This document shows positions 52,201-63,130 of a DNA stretch of 64,000 bases, piece after piece. The stretch's first letter is position 1; each line of letters opens with the position of its first letter. Position numbers and translations under genes: made by a program. The DNA comes from Clavelina lepadiformis (taxonomy: Eukaryota > Chordata > Ascidiacea > Aplousobranchia > Clavelinidae), in contig NC_135244.1 in NCBI RefSeq assembly GCF_947623445.1, positions 15,624,860 to 15,688,859 of the forward strand, written 5' to 3'. The notes below the pieces were generated by a model. It made no database searches and had not been told where the DNA came from. It was given only the letters and a program-made list of their open reading frames with translations.

Positions 52201-52740
52201 CTCATTTCATAACACACCTTTATATATTGCAAATGATATAGTTTTATTCATTTTCGTTTTGTTCATTGTTTTTGTAAACATGTTTTTTGCTTGTTTCATT
52301 TTTATTTGAATATTGCATGATTTGCATCATTTTAATTTTGTTCGATCAGCATGATTAAAGCTTGATACATAAAAAATACCTCCTTGGCTCCTTGTTTAGA
52401 TATTTGATTTCAACTTGACTGAAGAGGATATGAAGGCGATTGGAGAGTTAAATAGAAATTCAAGAATTTGTGCTATGGGAACGTGAGTAATTTTTCTTGT
52501 GTTTTTTTTTTTTGGGTGGGGGGGGGCGCGAGAGTGGGCTGATTCGATTTTGTTTGTTTTGCCAAGTTCAGTTTCTGTTCATTTGCATAACTGGGGTATT
52601 GTATATGGTTGTTGAATGCGTTGTGGAACTGTATTTGCGCTACAAATGCAACTCATTGTTTGAAAAAATAACTTGTTTTATACACTTTTAGATGCTTGGA
52701 ACACAAGTATTATGTCTTCAGGGAGAACTATTCGGAGTGA
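49212..52740 (+). CDS. Aldo-keto reductase (AKR1-type)
   Basis: Predicted 317-aa cytosolic NADPH-dependent carbonyl reductase with the AKR (beta/alpha)8 fold. Exons: 49212-49274, 49346-49513, 49774-49897, 50234-50307, 50426-50649, 50743-50911, 52400-52482 and 52692-52740. All splices are GT-AG and in phase. The full catalytic tetrad is visible at the positions usual for AKR1B enzymes: Asp43 and Tyr48 ([10 protein letters not shown]), Lys77 (VTSK) and His110 (LMHWP). Cofactor-binding signatures [17 protein letters not shown] and [15 protein letters not shown] are intact. Length and C-terminus ([10 protein letters not shown]) fit the AKR1A/1B group; substrate preference cannot be told. The start ATG opens [21 protein letters not shown]. 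Intron 3 and the 1.5 kb intron 6 each contain a transposon remnant. The exon 4 acceptor (GAAAG) is atypical in context. Confidence 0.94.
49942..50144. mobile_element. Decayed hAT-type miniature element in reductase intron 3
   Basis: The element proper is about 49950-50136 (187 bp). The ends CAGTGGTTTGCAA and TTTGCAAACATTG are inverted repeats with two mismatches. The flanks TTAGAAAG (49942-49949) and CTATAAAG (50137-50144) agree at 6 of 8, consistent with an old 8-bp target duplication. The insertion accounts for more than half of this 336-bp intron. Confidence 0.6.
51226..51975. mobile_element. MITE-like element with GGGGTTGGTTGA inverted ends, reductase intron 6
   Basis: The left end GTAGGGGAAAGTGGGGTTGG (51226-51245) and the right end at about 51954-51975 are imperfect inverted repeats of about 24 bp sharing GGGGTTGGTTGA. 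An additional direct copy of GGGGTTGGTTGA lies at 51351-51362. Flanking TACAT occurs on both sides (51221-51225 and 51977-51981) but with a slightly uneven distance, so the target duplication is tentative. No transposase is encoded. The element makes up half of the 1488-bp intron. Confidence 0.55.
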
Positions 52741-52761
52741 AGGTTACGGCAATTTACCTTC

Positions 52762-52767
52762 AATAAA
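52762..52767 (+). promoter_or_regulatory. Poly(A) signal AATAAA, aldo-keto reductase
   Basis: Hexamer 22 bp after the stop codon, indicating a very short 3' UTR. Confidence 0.6.
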
Positions 52768-54137
52768 TAACAATTACAGTGTCATGAAATTTTGAGAGAA
52801 TGGTTATAATCGTTTACCGTTTGCTGTGTAACAATACTTATCTTTAATGTGAAATAATACAAGTAGGATACAAGCAAAATTTGTCCCTTAGAAAATTGCT
52901 AGAACAGCATATTAGCTCACACTAAACCACTATAGTAACGCTATGTTTCAATACACTATCAGTACTAAACTTCCCCAAATGAAAACGGAAAATTCCTACA
53001 TTGCTCAACGCCAAGATAATTTAGAGATTACTGTCACCATGCAGAGAATATTGCTTAGCGCTTCCTGCTGGTAAGTTGCACGCTTTTTTCTCTGGCTCAG
53101 CACCGGCAACGTGTTAGGTGAAGGTATTTTGTTTGGGCTTTGGAATGTCAGGTGTTAAGAATTTGAAACATATCTTATTATTATGGTAATATTAGTTTCA
53201 CGTTTGGAACATGTGTAATGTGGGAAAATCACTGCCGCATATTGTTCGTGTACACCAATTAACCGACATTTTAATGCAAATTATCTCGCAGAATGGGCTG
53301 TGCCAGTGCAAAACGTTAACAATGAACTCTGTCTACACCCCGTACCAGTGTGTTTCACAATCGCTTGTTCACTGATCGATAACGGTCCATGTTAAGTTTT
53401 TGGAGATCCACCCTTAGGGCTACTTCCACTTTTTATGTCTCAGTTACGAGGTCTATCTCATATATGACTTATAACAAGTTTCAATGCAGCGTTTTTAGTC
53501 CTGACATGAATCATCAGTAAAAGTAAACGAAGTTATGCGGTTTGGTGAGGTCGTCAGGAGAATGGGTACGCAAAAAGTGGAAATATTGGCAGCCAAATGT
53601 AAATTGACACGATTAATCTTGCTGTGACGTGTTGATAGAATATCGGAAAAGCGTGGTCACTCTGGAACCGTTTGGTGTGGAGACATCTTTTGCTAACTAA
53701 TGTGCTAATTATGCTAATTGCCAGGTGCATAGAAAGCATAACCACAGCAACGATCCACGCACGAACTTAAAATCTGCCAATTTCTTTGCGATTAATGCGG
53801 TAGGCTCCGGGTGATTCCTTTTTAATGTACGACGCACGTGTTGTTTATGTACCAATTGTAATAGATGATAATCTCAAAACTTTATATGGTTTTGTTACAT
53901 GATAACGAAATAATTCCATGGGACTTAAAATTGCACTTTGTGCATGATCATCAGCTTGACGAGTTTCGTTGAATACTTTAGTTCAGGCATGTAACTCCAA
54001 CTATTACTGTTTATTTATTGTAGATTTTGACAATAGGCCTACATAATAGGCTACATACAGTACATATTTATGCTACCGGTATCCAAAGCTGTTCTCTCAA
54101 TTTTAATGATTTACCCCAGACAATTTGTGCTAACGTA

Positions 54138-54577
54138 GTAAGTTGTAGGGATGGGCCGATACAAACCCAAACCCGAATAGATTCGCCGAATATCGCCTTT
54201 ATGGAAGATTCGGGCGAACACGAATACCAACAATGGCGAACCCGAATACAGTATTACTTATAAATTTACTGACTTTCGTAAAAAATAATGATCTAGTTTC
54301 CCGACAAAGCTAAACTAGAGTCAGCTGTACTTACAATGAAGGTCGTTTTCCTAACGATTTTGCTTTATCGATCGTTTTTTAAACACTATTTTTCGAAAGA
54401 AAGCGATTTTTTTATCGATTACGTCATTTTAGAAGCAAGATTTAACAACTTTTGGAGGAAATTTTATTGTTTGGTTCTAATACGAATAGATTCGGGATTC
54501 GTTCGTGTCGACCTTCATGATATTCGGGTTCGCACGAACCCGAATAATCTTCCTCGCGGCACATCCCTAGTAAGCTG
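54138..54577. mobile_element. hAT-type non-autonomous element, TAGGGATG ends
   Basis: The element proper is 54146-54569 (424 bp). The left end TAGGGATGGGCCGATA and the right end (reverse complement TAGGGATGTGCCGCGA) are imperfect inverted repeats. Sub-terminal ACCCGAATA / TATTCGGGTT boxes are also inverted. The 8-bp flanks GTAAGTTG (54138-54145) and GTAAGCTG (54570-54577) match at 7 of 8. No ORF of note. This is the third distinct hAT-type terminus found in the window. Confidence 0.88.
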
Positions 54578-55532
54578 TATTTTTGCGTGAGTTGTATTTT
54601 GTGCAAATGCCTTCAGTTGTTGAATGAATTATGCCTTCAGTTAATGCGCTTGGTACAAATCTTAGATGACAACAGAAAGGCGTCCAGCGGTATTGAGGGG
54701 GGAGCGAGGCAACAGCCAGCGCAAGTGAGCCCGATAGAGCACAAACCTCGAAAAGAAAAATTAATGATTTATAACTGTTTGGAGACTGCGAAATAATTTA
54801 TCTTTGTTCCTGTAGATCGGTTTGTGTATAATGCTCTACGATGTGACTGTGATTAGGAATCGATTAACCTACTAACATACCAGCTTTGAATTCGTTGTGG
54901 ATGTTCCAGGTGATAGGCTGGAAATGAAACAAATAAACGATGAAAACTTACATTGAACGAAGACAATTCTTACATCACGACTGACCTAACAACCTAACGT
55001 CATTTCCATAGCTGCTCGCTACATCACCCATGATATGATCATGTAAAAAGTGTAATAACCCACAGTGGTAAAATGCACAAAGATGGTGAACGTTTTGTCT
55101 TCTAATCTATTAACATGTTTTTAGTGCGCTTGCAAAGCATATTTTTATGATTGCCATTGCACACGCACAAGAAGCCATATGTGTTAAAAGGAAATTACGT
55201 TTGGCTAGCAGAAATTCTTATGTACAGTTTTCCGACTTCCTCGCTACAAGCTGAGACTGGCGGAAATGGCTAGACATCAGTGTGTAATGCGTATGTTTTA
55301 GTTCTAGATTCTTGATTCTAATTTCTCTGTTTTGATTTCTTATATCTTATCGAAGATCAATGGGTCAGAACTCAGAACTGTGGAGCGCTTTGGTTATTTT
55401 GGCATCCCACAAAGATTTAATAAATCAAATTACTTAAGTTTTTGAGTAAATTTAACAAAAATGAATGAAAAAGTATTCTCATGATCTGAGAGATATGGTG
55501 GGTCATGTTATATAACCAATCTCCGTGGTAAC

Positions 55533-55717
55533 AGCTCGGTAGCCGAGTAGTTGGAGCGCGAGACTTGCCATAATAGCGATACTCAGTGACACTACCATTG
55601 TTATGCCCTTGAACAAAACGTTAACGACGCTTGCTTCTTTTTGGTGGGCCTGGTGAACAGTTTTAAACTTAAACAAGACAATACCAAAAATTTAAAAAAA
55701 TTAAAAACAAAGAAAAA
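55533..55717 (+). repeat. tRNA-derived SINE
   Basis: The head resembles a Leu/Ser-type tRNA 5' half with a pol III A box (TAGCCGAGTAGTTGG, about 55540-55554) followed by AGCGCGAGACTTGCCATAA. The body contains GCCCTTGAACAAAACGTTAA, like the CCTTGAGCAAGRCACTTAA module common in animal SINEs. The 3' end is A-rich. No good B box remains and target duplications were not found, so this is an old copy. Confidence 0.65.
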
Positions 55718-58104
55718 CGTGTTCTATATCAGTCAAAACTTGCACGACTTTCCTCATTCTGATGATAAAGTTTATGATACCTTACCATTTAGTAGGCTGT
55801 TACAATGCGTTTAGTGAAAACCAACACAACGTGATATGCTGTGAATCGCTGGCTTAAATAATGCAGGTAATGACAAACTGACGAGGGTGAAGCTTTCAAT
55901 ATTTGGTCCTGCTGATGTTTGCGAAATGTGCTAGTTTTGTTTGACATAAGAAATCTTGATGTTCGTGTATAAACGTTTCAGTGATCAGTGCAGTGTATTT
56001 TGACAAAGAAGAAGGTATTAAAGAATTGAAGAAGAAAGGAAATGTAAATTTTAAGTCTGTTTATTAGTTGTACCATAGACAGACAAGTAGGCAATTGTTT
56101 TTAAACTATTTGAATAGTTTAGAAATTTGCAAAAACAGCAAGTTTGACGCATGTCAAGTTGCTGGACAATAAATTTGCCAAAAATATTAGAAAGAAATCA
56201 AAATTGAAAAACGGCGTTGTAAAATGGTGATGATGCAGTCAATTTATTTGCTTTGACCTGAGTTTATACCCAAACTTCATATTAGATTTAGCTCGGAAAG
56301 TAATGACAAGAACATTAGCCATCCTAGTAATTCCGCCTCCAAATTCATAGGACTTGCTGATTACTGTATATTTAGACACACTTTGACCGATAATTACTCT
56401 GTGTATACTGTTTGCTCTATCATTTTTTTGGTTTAGAGAGAGCATGGTATATGTTGGTATCATAATATTTATTCTCGGAGTGTGGAAAGTTTTTGCACGA
56501 CTTAAACGCGGCATTCATTCCTCATCGCTCGAGCCCCAGTTACCTTGCTAGTCATAGTGAAAGCTCATGTTGCATGATATAAACATTTGTTTTATTTTTC
56601 TTGTAATGCCCGAATTTGTAATTGTTCATCAGGGCCACTGAACAGGAGCAAGCGTCGCTAATGTCTTGCCAAACGGCATTACAAGGGAGCGCCAAGCCAG
56701 GGTATATGTTAAAAAACCAAGATTTTTTTTACGGGCAATCCCTCAGGACTGTTCTGAATGAGGAAAAACATAGTTTGCAAATTTTTATGGCAGTTCTCTT
56801 TGTTTAAGTGGTCTGGCATTGTCAGCTTGGATGACATTAAGCAAAATGTATTGGTTTTGTGATCTTTTGCATGCACTGTAGTCATTTATATGAACAGTAC
56901 AGCATCAGCACAAACATACTTTAAGAAAATAGCTTAATTGGCTCGAAAATTATTTTGTACTACACATAACTAAAAGATAAGTACGTATCATTGAATTACC
57001 ATTTCAACTATATTTCCATTTAAAATTTGTACTTTTGTTCTAGGAAACTTTTGTCATGCGTTTCTCCTATTGCTCATTTATTACATTTGAGTATTGAGTT
57101 TTCAATTCGTTTGTCGTTAAAGTTTCGTTTTCAGTCTGAAGTGTGACGGATTGAAACCTGCGAAATGAATAATTTAATACAATAATAATTGAATGACATA
57201 TTTTAGGTAAAATGAAAATTGACTACAAGCACACAACGAAGTGCAGAAACCCCATGTCATAATGTGAGTGCATCGGTGAGTGTGTCGATCGATATATCAC
57301 GATGCTTGCCAGTTTTGCATAGAATCATTTAGCTGCTGATGCAAGGATGTGTGCCAGAATCTTTGCAACAGTACAGCCATGTTGCTTAAAAAATTAAGGA
57401 AGGTCGAAAAAACTAACATCAGTTAATTAGCCTGTATAGTGTAAACATAGGACAGTGGACATGTTTCTGTTCAAATGCCAACTGAATATTTGATCATAAA
57501 GCTGAAAGTTTTCGCCGCTGCTAAAATCACAGCATGAGTGTTGCAACGTTGCAGGAGGTGACGCAAATTGCAGCTAGCAAACGAGGCTCCAGTTCACTGT
57601 ATGGGCATACCATCTGCAAGAGTGATCCTTCAATAAGTCAACTTTTACTATGTACTTGAGTCAATCGCTACTGTATTGCAAATAAAGATTTCAGTTTAAC
57701 GACTAAAGAAAATTAAACAATCTAAAAAGTTTACGATTACATTTCCTGTTTTTTGTTTTCATGAAATATTTTTGCTAATTTTCAGCTTTATTATTAACTT
57801 TTTCTAATTCATCATTCGGCCTAATTATTCGACTTTCAAACCGACATTAAATTTTTGATTTGGTCGAAGAACAAATTTCTCATTTTAACTGTGAAAATAA
57901 CACTCAATCCATAAATAGAGAAATAGCAAAAACACAATTTACTAAAATAATAAAATAGGATCAATATAAAAATATTAATGAGAAGCGTAACCTTATATTT
58001 ATTATTATTAAGCTTTCAGTTTTTATATGTTTTAAGGTTGGAATAAGTTTGCAAATCCCGTCAAACCCACTGTTTTAGTTAGTATAGTGGTTGCTACATC
58101 TGCC

Positions 58105-61100
58105 ATGGATAAAAATTACAGTTTATATTACATAAAACGTAATGTAATTAGAATCACTCTACTCATCGTGATTCTCTGTTTGGTTTTGGGGTATTTTTCC
58201 ATAATGGAAAGGACTTCTGGAACAATTCGAGTTGTTTTTCCTCCAGCTGCAACCAGCTCTAACATGTATCCTTCTAGCAAAATAAAAATAAACTGCTCTA
58301 CATGGAGAAAGCCATTACATAACGTATCGGCTTTATCATCACAGATTACACTAGCTCCTGACAGATTCCTGTATCCTGGGTTAATTTTTGGACCAAACAA
58401 TCAGATTATTGGTTTATTTCAATCCATATATGTCGCTATTCGCCTCAATAGGTAAGTAATACTGCTGTTATAAGATAGTTAAGTGCCGCAAAAACTTGAA
58501 CGTAATTCAAATAGAGCGTGTCAGTACGTAAACCACACGTGCTCATAGACGATATTGAGATTGTGAAATAATTAACCTGTTTGTGACATCAAGCGGAAAG
58601 CTATAAATTGTTTTCTTTCTGTAGAACTTTGGTTGTACCACGTTTCGGTACACATTACACAGAGGGCGAAATACAAAGCGTGCCAGATTATCAACGAATT
58701 GACGTGGATCATTTGTGTTCGTTTGTATCTTGCATATCAATTGAAGGTTTTCATAAAAAGTGTAACGGATCAATGGATGTTGTGTTTCAGGTAAATGACT
58801 ACATATTTATTCGAGGCGGCTTGTGCGCATGAACGTAGCGTGGAAATTGCAACTAGCGTCGTTAATATACTGACGAAACTTCAAACGTGGAAAACTTGAA
58901 ACTCTTTTTCGCTTATTGCTGATACTTATTTTGTAAAATTTGCACACGTGGCGAAGATCGGCCAAGTAAAGCAAACATATCAAACTTTATTGCTGTTCTC
59001 CAACCGCATGCGGCCCCTATGGACATAAACTGTGGCACGTGACGTCTCCTGTCTTCATATATTTATCAAAATTTACATTTAACAATATTTCAACAGTTGT
59101 GGACCAAATTTCATTTCTAAAGTACGTGTAAGTTTAGCGTCAATATTTTGGAGGCCGTCAACACATTGCTTAATACAAAGTCCACTTACACTTTTACTAA
59201 ATAAGTGGTTTTGTTGTACCAGGCCTTTGCGTCAAGGGTATCTTTGTAGATCAAAACTACTGCAACGCAATAATTTAAAGTTCAATTTAGTTACTGTTAT
59301 CCAATAAAACAACAAAAGTATTTTAAATATCTCATATAAGTTTTCCAAAAAACGCATTTTTTATTTAGGCGCATGTATGAGAAAATTGCAGATTCTTTAC
59401 TATTTTGCCACGATGTAAAGTGAAAAATGCGGTCTTTATAAAACCACGTATTGCAATAGTAGCCCATAAATGTATTGAGCAGTTTGACATACCAAAAGGA
59501 AAGAAACGTGTTTGACTGTTTAGATGTTTTTTTTAGTGTTCTAATATAACAGGTTTAATTTTTGTATTGTTTTGATCAGACGTGTTTTCTTTTTTCAATG
59601 TGTTCTGTCACTTGTAACGTTTTATTTTTCAATGGCATTAGACTGCAACCACACGTATACATAGGGTTCGGGTGTGGAAAATTACAACTTCATAACTCTT
59701 TGTAATTCTTTAATTGACAGGAAAACTCATCTTGTTCGTTATATGTCATGCACATACGTTGCACCCTTATATGTATATTTATACAGTTATATAATTCGCG
59801 ACGTATGTAACGAGCAAGAAATTGTTTTGAAGAGTAGACCATGCTGTGCAAGTGTATACATGTAAAGAACGATCAAGCAAATGAGTCAAAACATTAAATG
59901 CGCATCTTTCGAGGACAGCTGGTCTATAAACAGACTTGCTTTTGTATAATGATTTAAAAAAAAAGATAACCACTAATTGGACCAAAAAGCTTGGACATTC
60001 TTAAACTTAAAATTGGCTGCAATTTGTACTAATTTTGGATTGAAAAACAGCATGGCTTCGTCTGTCATCATTTGCTTCATCATGTGTCTTATTGCGTAAA
60101 AATGATGTGCTCTTTAAACTTACAGGCAAGTTAATGAAAAACCACACAGTCATTAACTATTAATGAACGCGTTGTATGTACAAACAATCTTAATTTGTTC
60201 AAAAACATGTTACTAGTGGTAGTTTAAGGTAACAATAAACATGAAATAGACTAAATCTGCTCTATCCGTTATCAATAGAATCATTGTATCAAAAATGTAA
60301 TTTTTGCCTAATTTTCTCAAATTTGAATCCGAAAATGTTTATTTCGGACAAAAGTTTAAAATTAGCCCTTTATGGACGTTACTCCCTTTAGTTAGAAAAT
60401 TTTACTCCCTTTTCAAGTTGCCTGGTAAAGTTTTATTTGATGGAGGGCGTTTATTTTGCTAACTTGATTTGTATGGCAAAACTTGACTATAATGGAAATT
60501 TTTTGTTTCATATATGTTTCAGGCAATGTTATCCAAAATGCGTGATGTAAAAAAGTTCCAGAGAGACACAAAAATGCATATTATTATGAACGAAGAATAC
60601 AAATTGTCGGACTATTTTGTTGGAAACAGTCTGCAATCATCAGAGAAACGTACAAACAAAGCAAATATACCGTTCTATCCCTGTTGCAATAACAAGACCT
60701 CTTTCAATTGGTTATCTTCAAATCAACAAGTAATTAGAAGAACTTTCAATACCACGGCATCATGTGCTTTGTTTGCAAGTGCTTATCAGCCTTTGACGTT
60801 AATGTCAAAGGGCCAGATTGCCATACCATTGGATAAAAACTATACAAAAGTTCGACAAATCAAAGATGATAGACTTTACATGGCTATCATCAATTCTGTA
60901 CGGCGACCGAAATGTATCACACAACTTGCAGACGCATATATCGATGCTAACATAGGAACTGATGAGTTTGTCGCAGTACATTGGAGATACGACACAGATG
61001 ATTGGCTTCGAGTGTTCCGTAATCAAAAAAAATACGAGCTTTGTGAGGTCATCACCAACATCACGTCGGAAGACGTAGCGCGAGCAATTATCAATAATCT

Positions 61101-61542
61101 ACCATTGCTACATGACAAGAATGCAATGCACTCACGGAATATAAGCGCTGCTGTGTCGGTCTATATTGCCACCCCACCAAGTTTAAAAGAATTCAAATTG
61201 GAAATCTTTGATCATTTAGAAAACCTTGATTCTCGCATTAAAAAAGTTCCTCTTGACCTCGACGTCTATCTAAGTAAAAGTGTGTTTAATAAATGTTGGA
61301 ACAGCACTGGCTGGGTAAGCCTACCTGATATACTTTCTCTTATCGAGATGGAAATAATGAGAAAGAGTAAATATTTCTTCTATTCTTATGAATCTACTTG
61401 GTCAGACAACATTCGACCGTTAAGATGGACGAGATCAGAAGGGAAAATACAAAGATTATTTGAGGCTTCAATACTTGACTTATCCAAAACTGTAATGAAA
61501 AAGAGAATCAAGAGAAATCGACTCTTACATCTTAAAAAATAA
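58105..61542 (+). CDS. Type II membrane O-fucosyltransferase-like protein
   Basis: Predicted 510-aa protein. Exons: 58105-58451, 58625-58790 and 60523-61542; introns of 173 bp and 1732 bp, GT-AG, phases agree. The ATG (GCCATGG context) gives a short basic cytosolic tail and a single membrane segment (about residues 14-33), the layout of ER/Golgi glycosyltransferases. The lumenal part has GPNNQIIGLFQSIYVAIRLNR followed by TLVVPRF (about 96-123), typical of the donor-binding start of GDP-fucose protein O-fucosyltransferase folds. It also has FVAVHWRYDTDDW (HWR at 324-326), which corresponds to the catalytic H-x-R motif, and several N-x-S/T sites. A C-terminal SLIEMEIMRKSKYFFYSYESTWSDNI resembles the last conserved block of this superfamily. 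POFUT1 or POFUT2 orthology is not evident. Acceptor unknown. Confidence 0.82.
58791..60522 (+). other. Intron 2 of the fucosyltransferase-like gene
   Basis: A 1.7 kb intron with donor GTAAAT and acceptor GTTTCAG. Nothing recognisable inside; ORFs are short. Confidence 0.7.
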
Positions 61543-63130
61543 TCAAAAATTTCTTGTTGTTTTTGGACGTTGCATTACGGATGTAATGTCTAAATTAGCA
61601 TTGTTGTTTATTCAAAGTATATTATTTCAGTGATAATGATTTATATGATTTTGTGTCGCCCAAAACTCCAAATAACTTTGTCAATGCATGTCTAGACTCG
61701 TAGTAATTCATTTTCCTTGTCTTGAATTCCTTTCTTTAGATCTGATGAGCCGTGACCTCTGCTGATGAACCGTGACTGTGCTTTGCTACCATGTGCTTGT
61801 TGACGCCCAGTTTCTTTGTGTTATACTCATAGATATCCTATAAAACACTAGATCGCTCAACTCGCCTCTTGAATTGAAGCCAAATTGAAACTTTGCGATT
61901 CCGCCATTAAGGGACCCAGTCAGTCAATCCCAACCATAGATATCTTATATATAGTAACTAGATATCCAACTCACGCTGAAAAGTGAAGAAAGCCTGCGAT
62001 AACACATGCGCCCAAAAGCGTTGGGAGAGAGTGAGACAAAGGCTAAAAGCCAATTGTAAATTGGAGTAGTTCTGTATAGGCCTAATTCTATTAAAGTTTT
62101 TCGAAAAGCCGAGGTGTTTGCACTGCACTATGATTGACTGTTTTTGTAAATATTTGTATTTTTGCTGTATCAATAAATAAGCTTGCCTAGGCTAATTCCC
62201 TACCGGTACCGTATAGGCCTAGACTAGCATATGGCAATGGGGTAGCCCTTCATTCGAGTAACAGTTGCGTGATCCAAAGCAAGTGATTGATACATATTTT
62301 TTACACGAAATGAAATGTTATGAAACCTAATATAAACCATATCTAATATATACCATACCTTTCAAACATATTCGGATGTTCTACGAAAGTAATCATTAAT
62401 TATCAGTAATGAATTAGATATTGCTAAATAAAACAAGTTTGTTTGGTCGCTGCCGGTAACCAATTTTGTGTTTTTGTATCACAGTTTTTGTATAATGCTG
62501 GCCATAGGTCAAAAACCTGATGGTGAAAAATTCTTTAATATTTTTCTTTATTAATTGTAAAGAATGAAGATCTTTACAACCAATCTCAAAATCATTATCA
62601 TGGTTTCTTAGGGATGGAAATAAATCATAGTTTTTAACTTTTTTATAAATTGATTCACACAGATTTTGACTGAAATGATCCTTGATGGAAATTTTAGGAT
62701 TTAGTGAATTAAATCCACAAACAGCAGCTCAAAAGAACTTCTCTGCCTGTCTGACCCATAGATATCTTATAAAATACAAATTTTGTATTTTCCAAATACA
62801 AATTATGTCACTACTAAGCGTTGTTAATTTGGTTCATTGTTCCGTCAAATAAATTGAAAACAATTGTTGAAAATTTGTTTGCGACTTTTCAATCACACGA
62901 TTGTTGTTGATCTGTAATACGTAGAACAGGCTGCAGGCTAAGCTAGCAAGGTTTCAAATACTTATACAGATTTGTATAGAACAGCTGTTTTAGTAATGTT
63001 TTTGAGGCTTTGTGAATGTCAAACTTTAACAAGTGATTCTTACGTGTAGGTAGCAGTTTCAGTGTGGAATGCTCAATAAGGTTTTGTGGTTACTGGCTAG
63101 CTAAATTATTACTAAATAGTTTTTATCGAA
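61543..63130. other. Intergenic region with CATAGATATC repeats
   Basis: About 1.6 kb, AT-rich. It contains three scattered copies of CATAGATATCTTATA-like sequence (listed separately) and a perfect inverted repeat AAAATACAAATTTTGTATTTT near 62780-62800. No gene seen. A 5' end of the hAT element that follows was not found. Confidence 0.55.
61828..62775. repeat. Three dispersed copies of a CATAGATATCYTATA motif
   Basis: Copies start near 61828, 61935 and 62758. The first two remain similar for about 40 bp (...ACTAGATCGCTCAACTCGC versus ...ACTAGATATCCAACTCACG), suggesting pieces of one dispersed repeat. The third keeps only the first ~18 bp. The element type is unknown. Confidence 0.5.

Larger units (their letters stand above)
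52768..58104. other. Intergenic region between the reductase and the fucosyltransferase
   Basis: About 5.3 kb with no supported gene. It contains a hAT-type element (54146-54569) and a tRNA-derived SINE (55533-55717), listed separately. ORFs are under 95 codons and lack motifs. Confidence 0.55.

Noticed and set aside
56239..56514. 91-codon minus-strand ORF
   Set aside because: No motif, no exon context, AT-rich surroundings.
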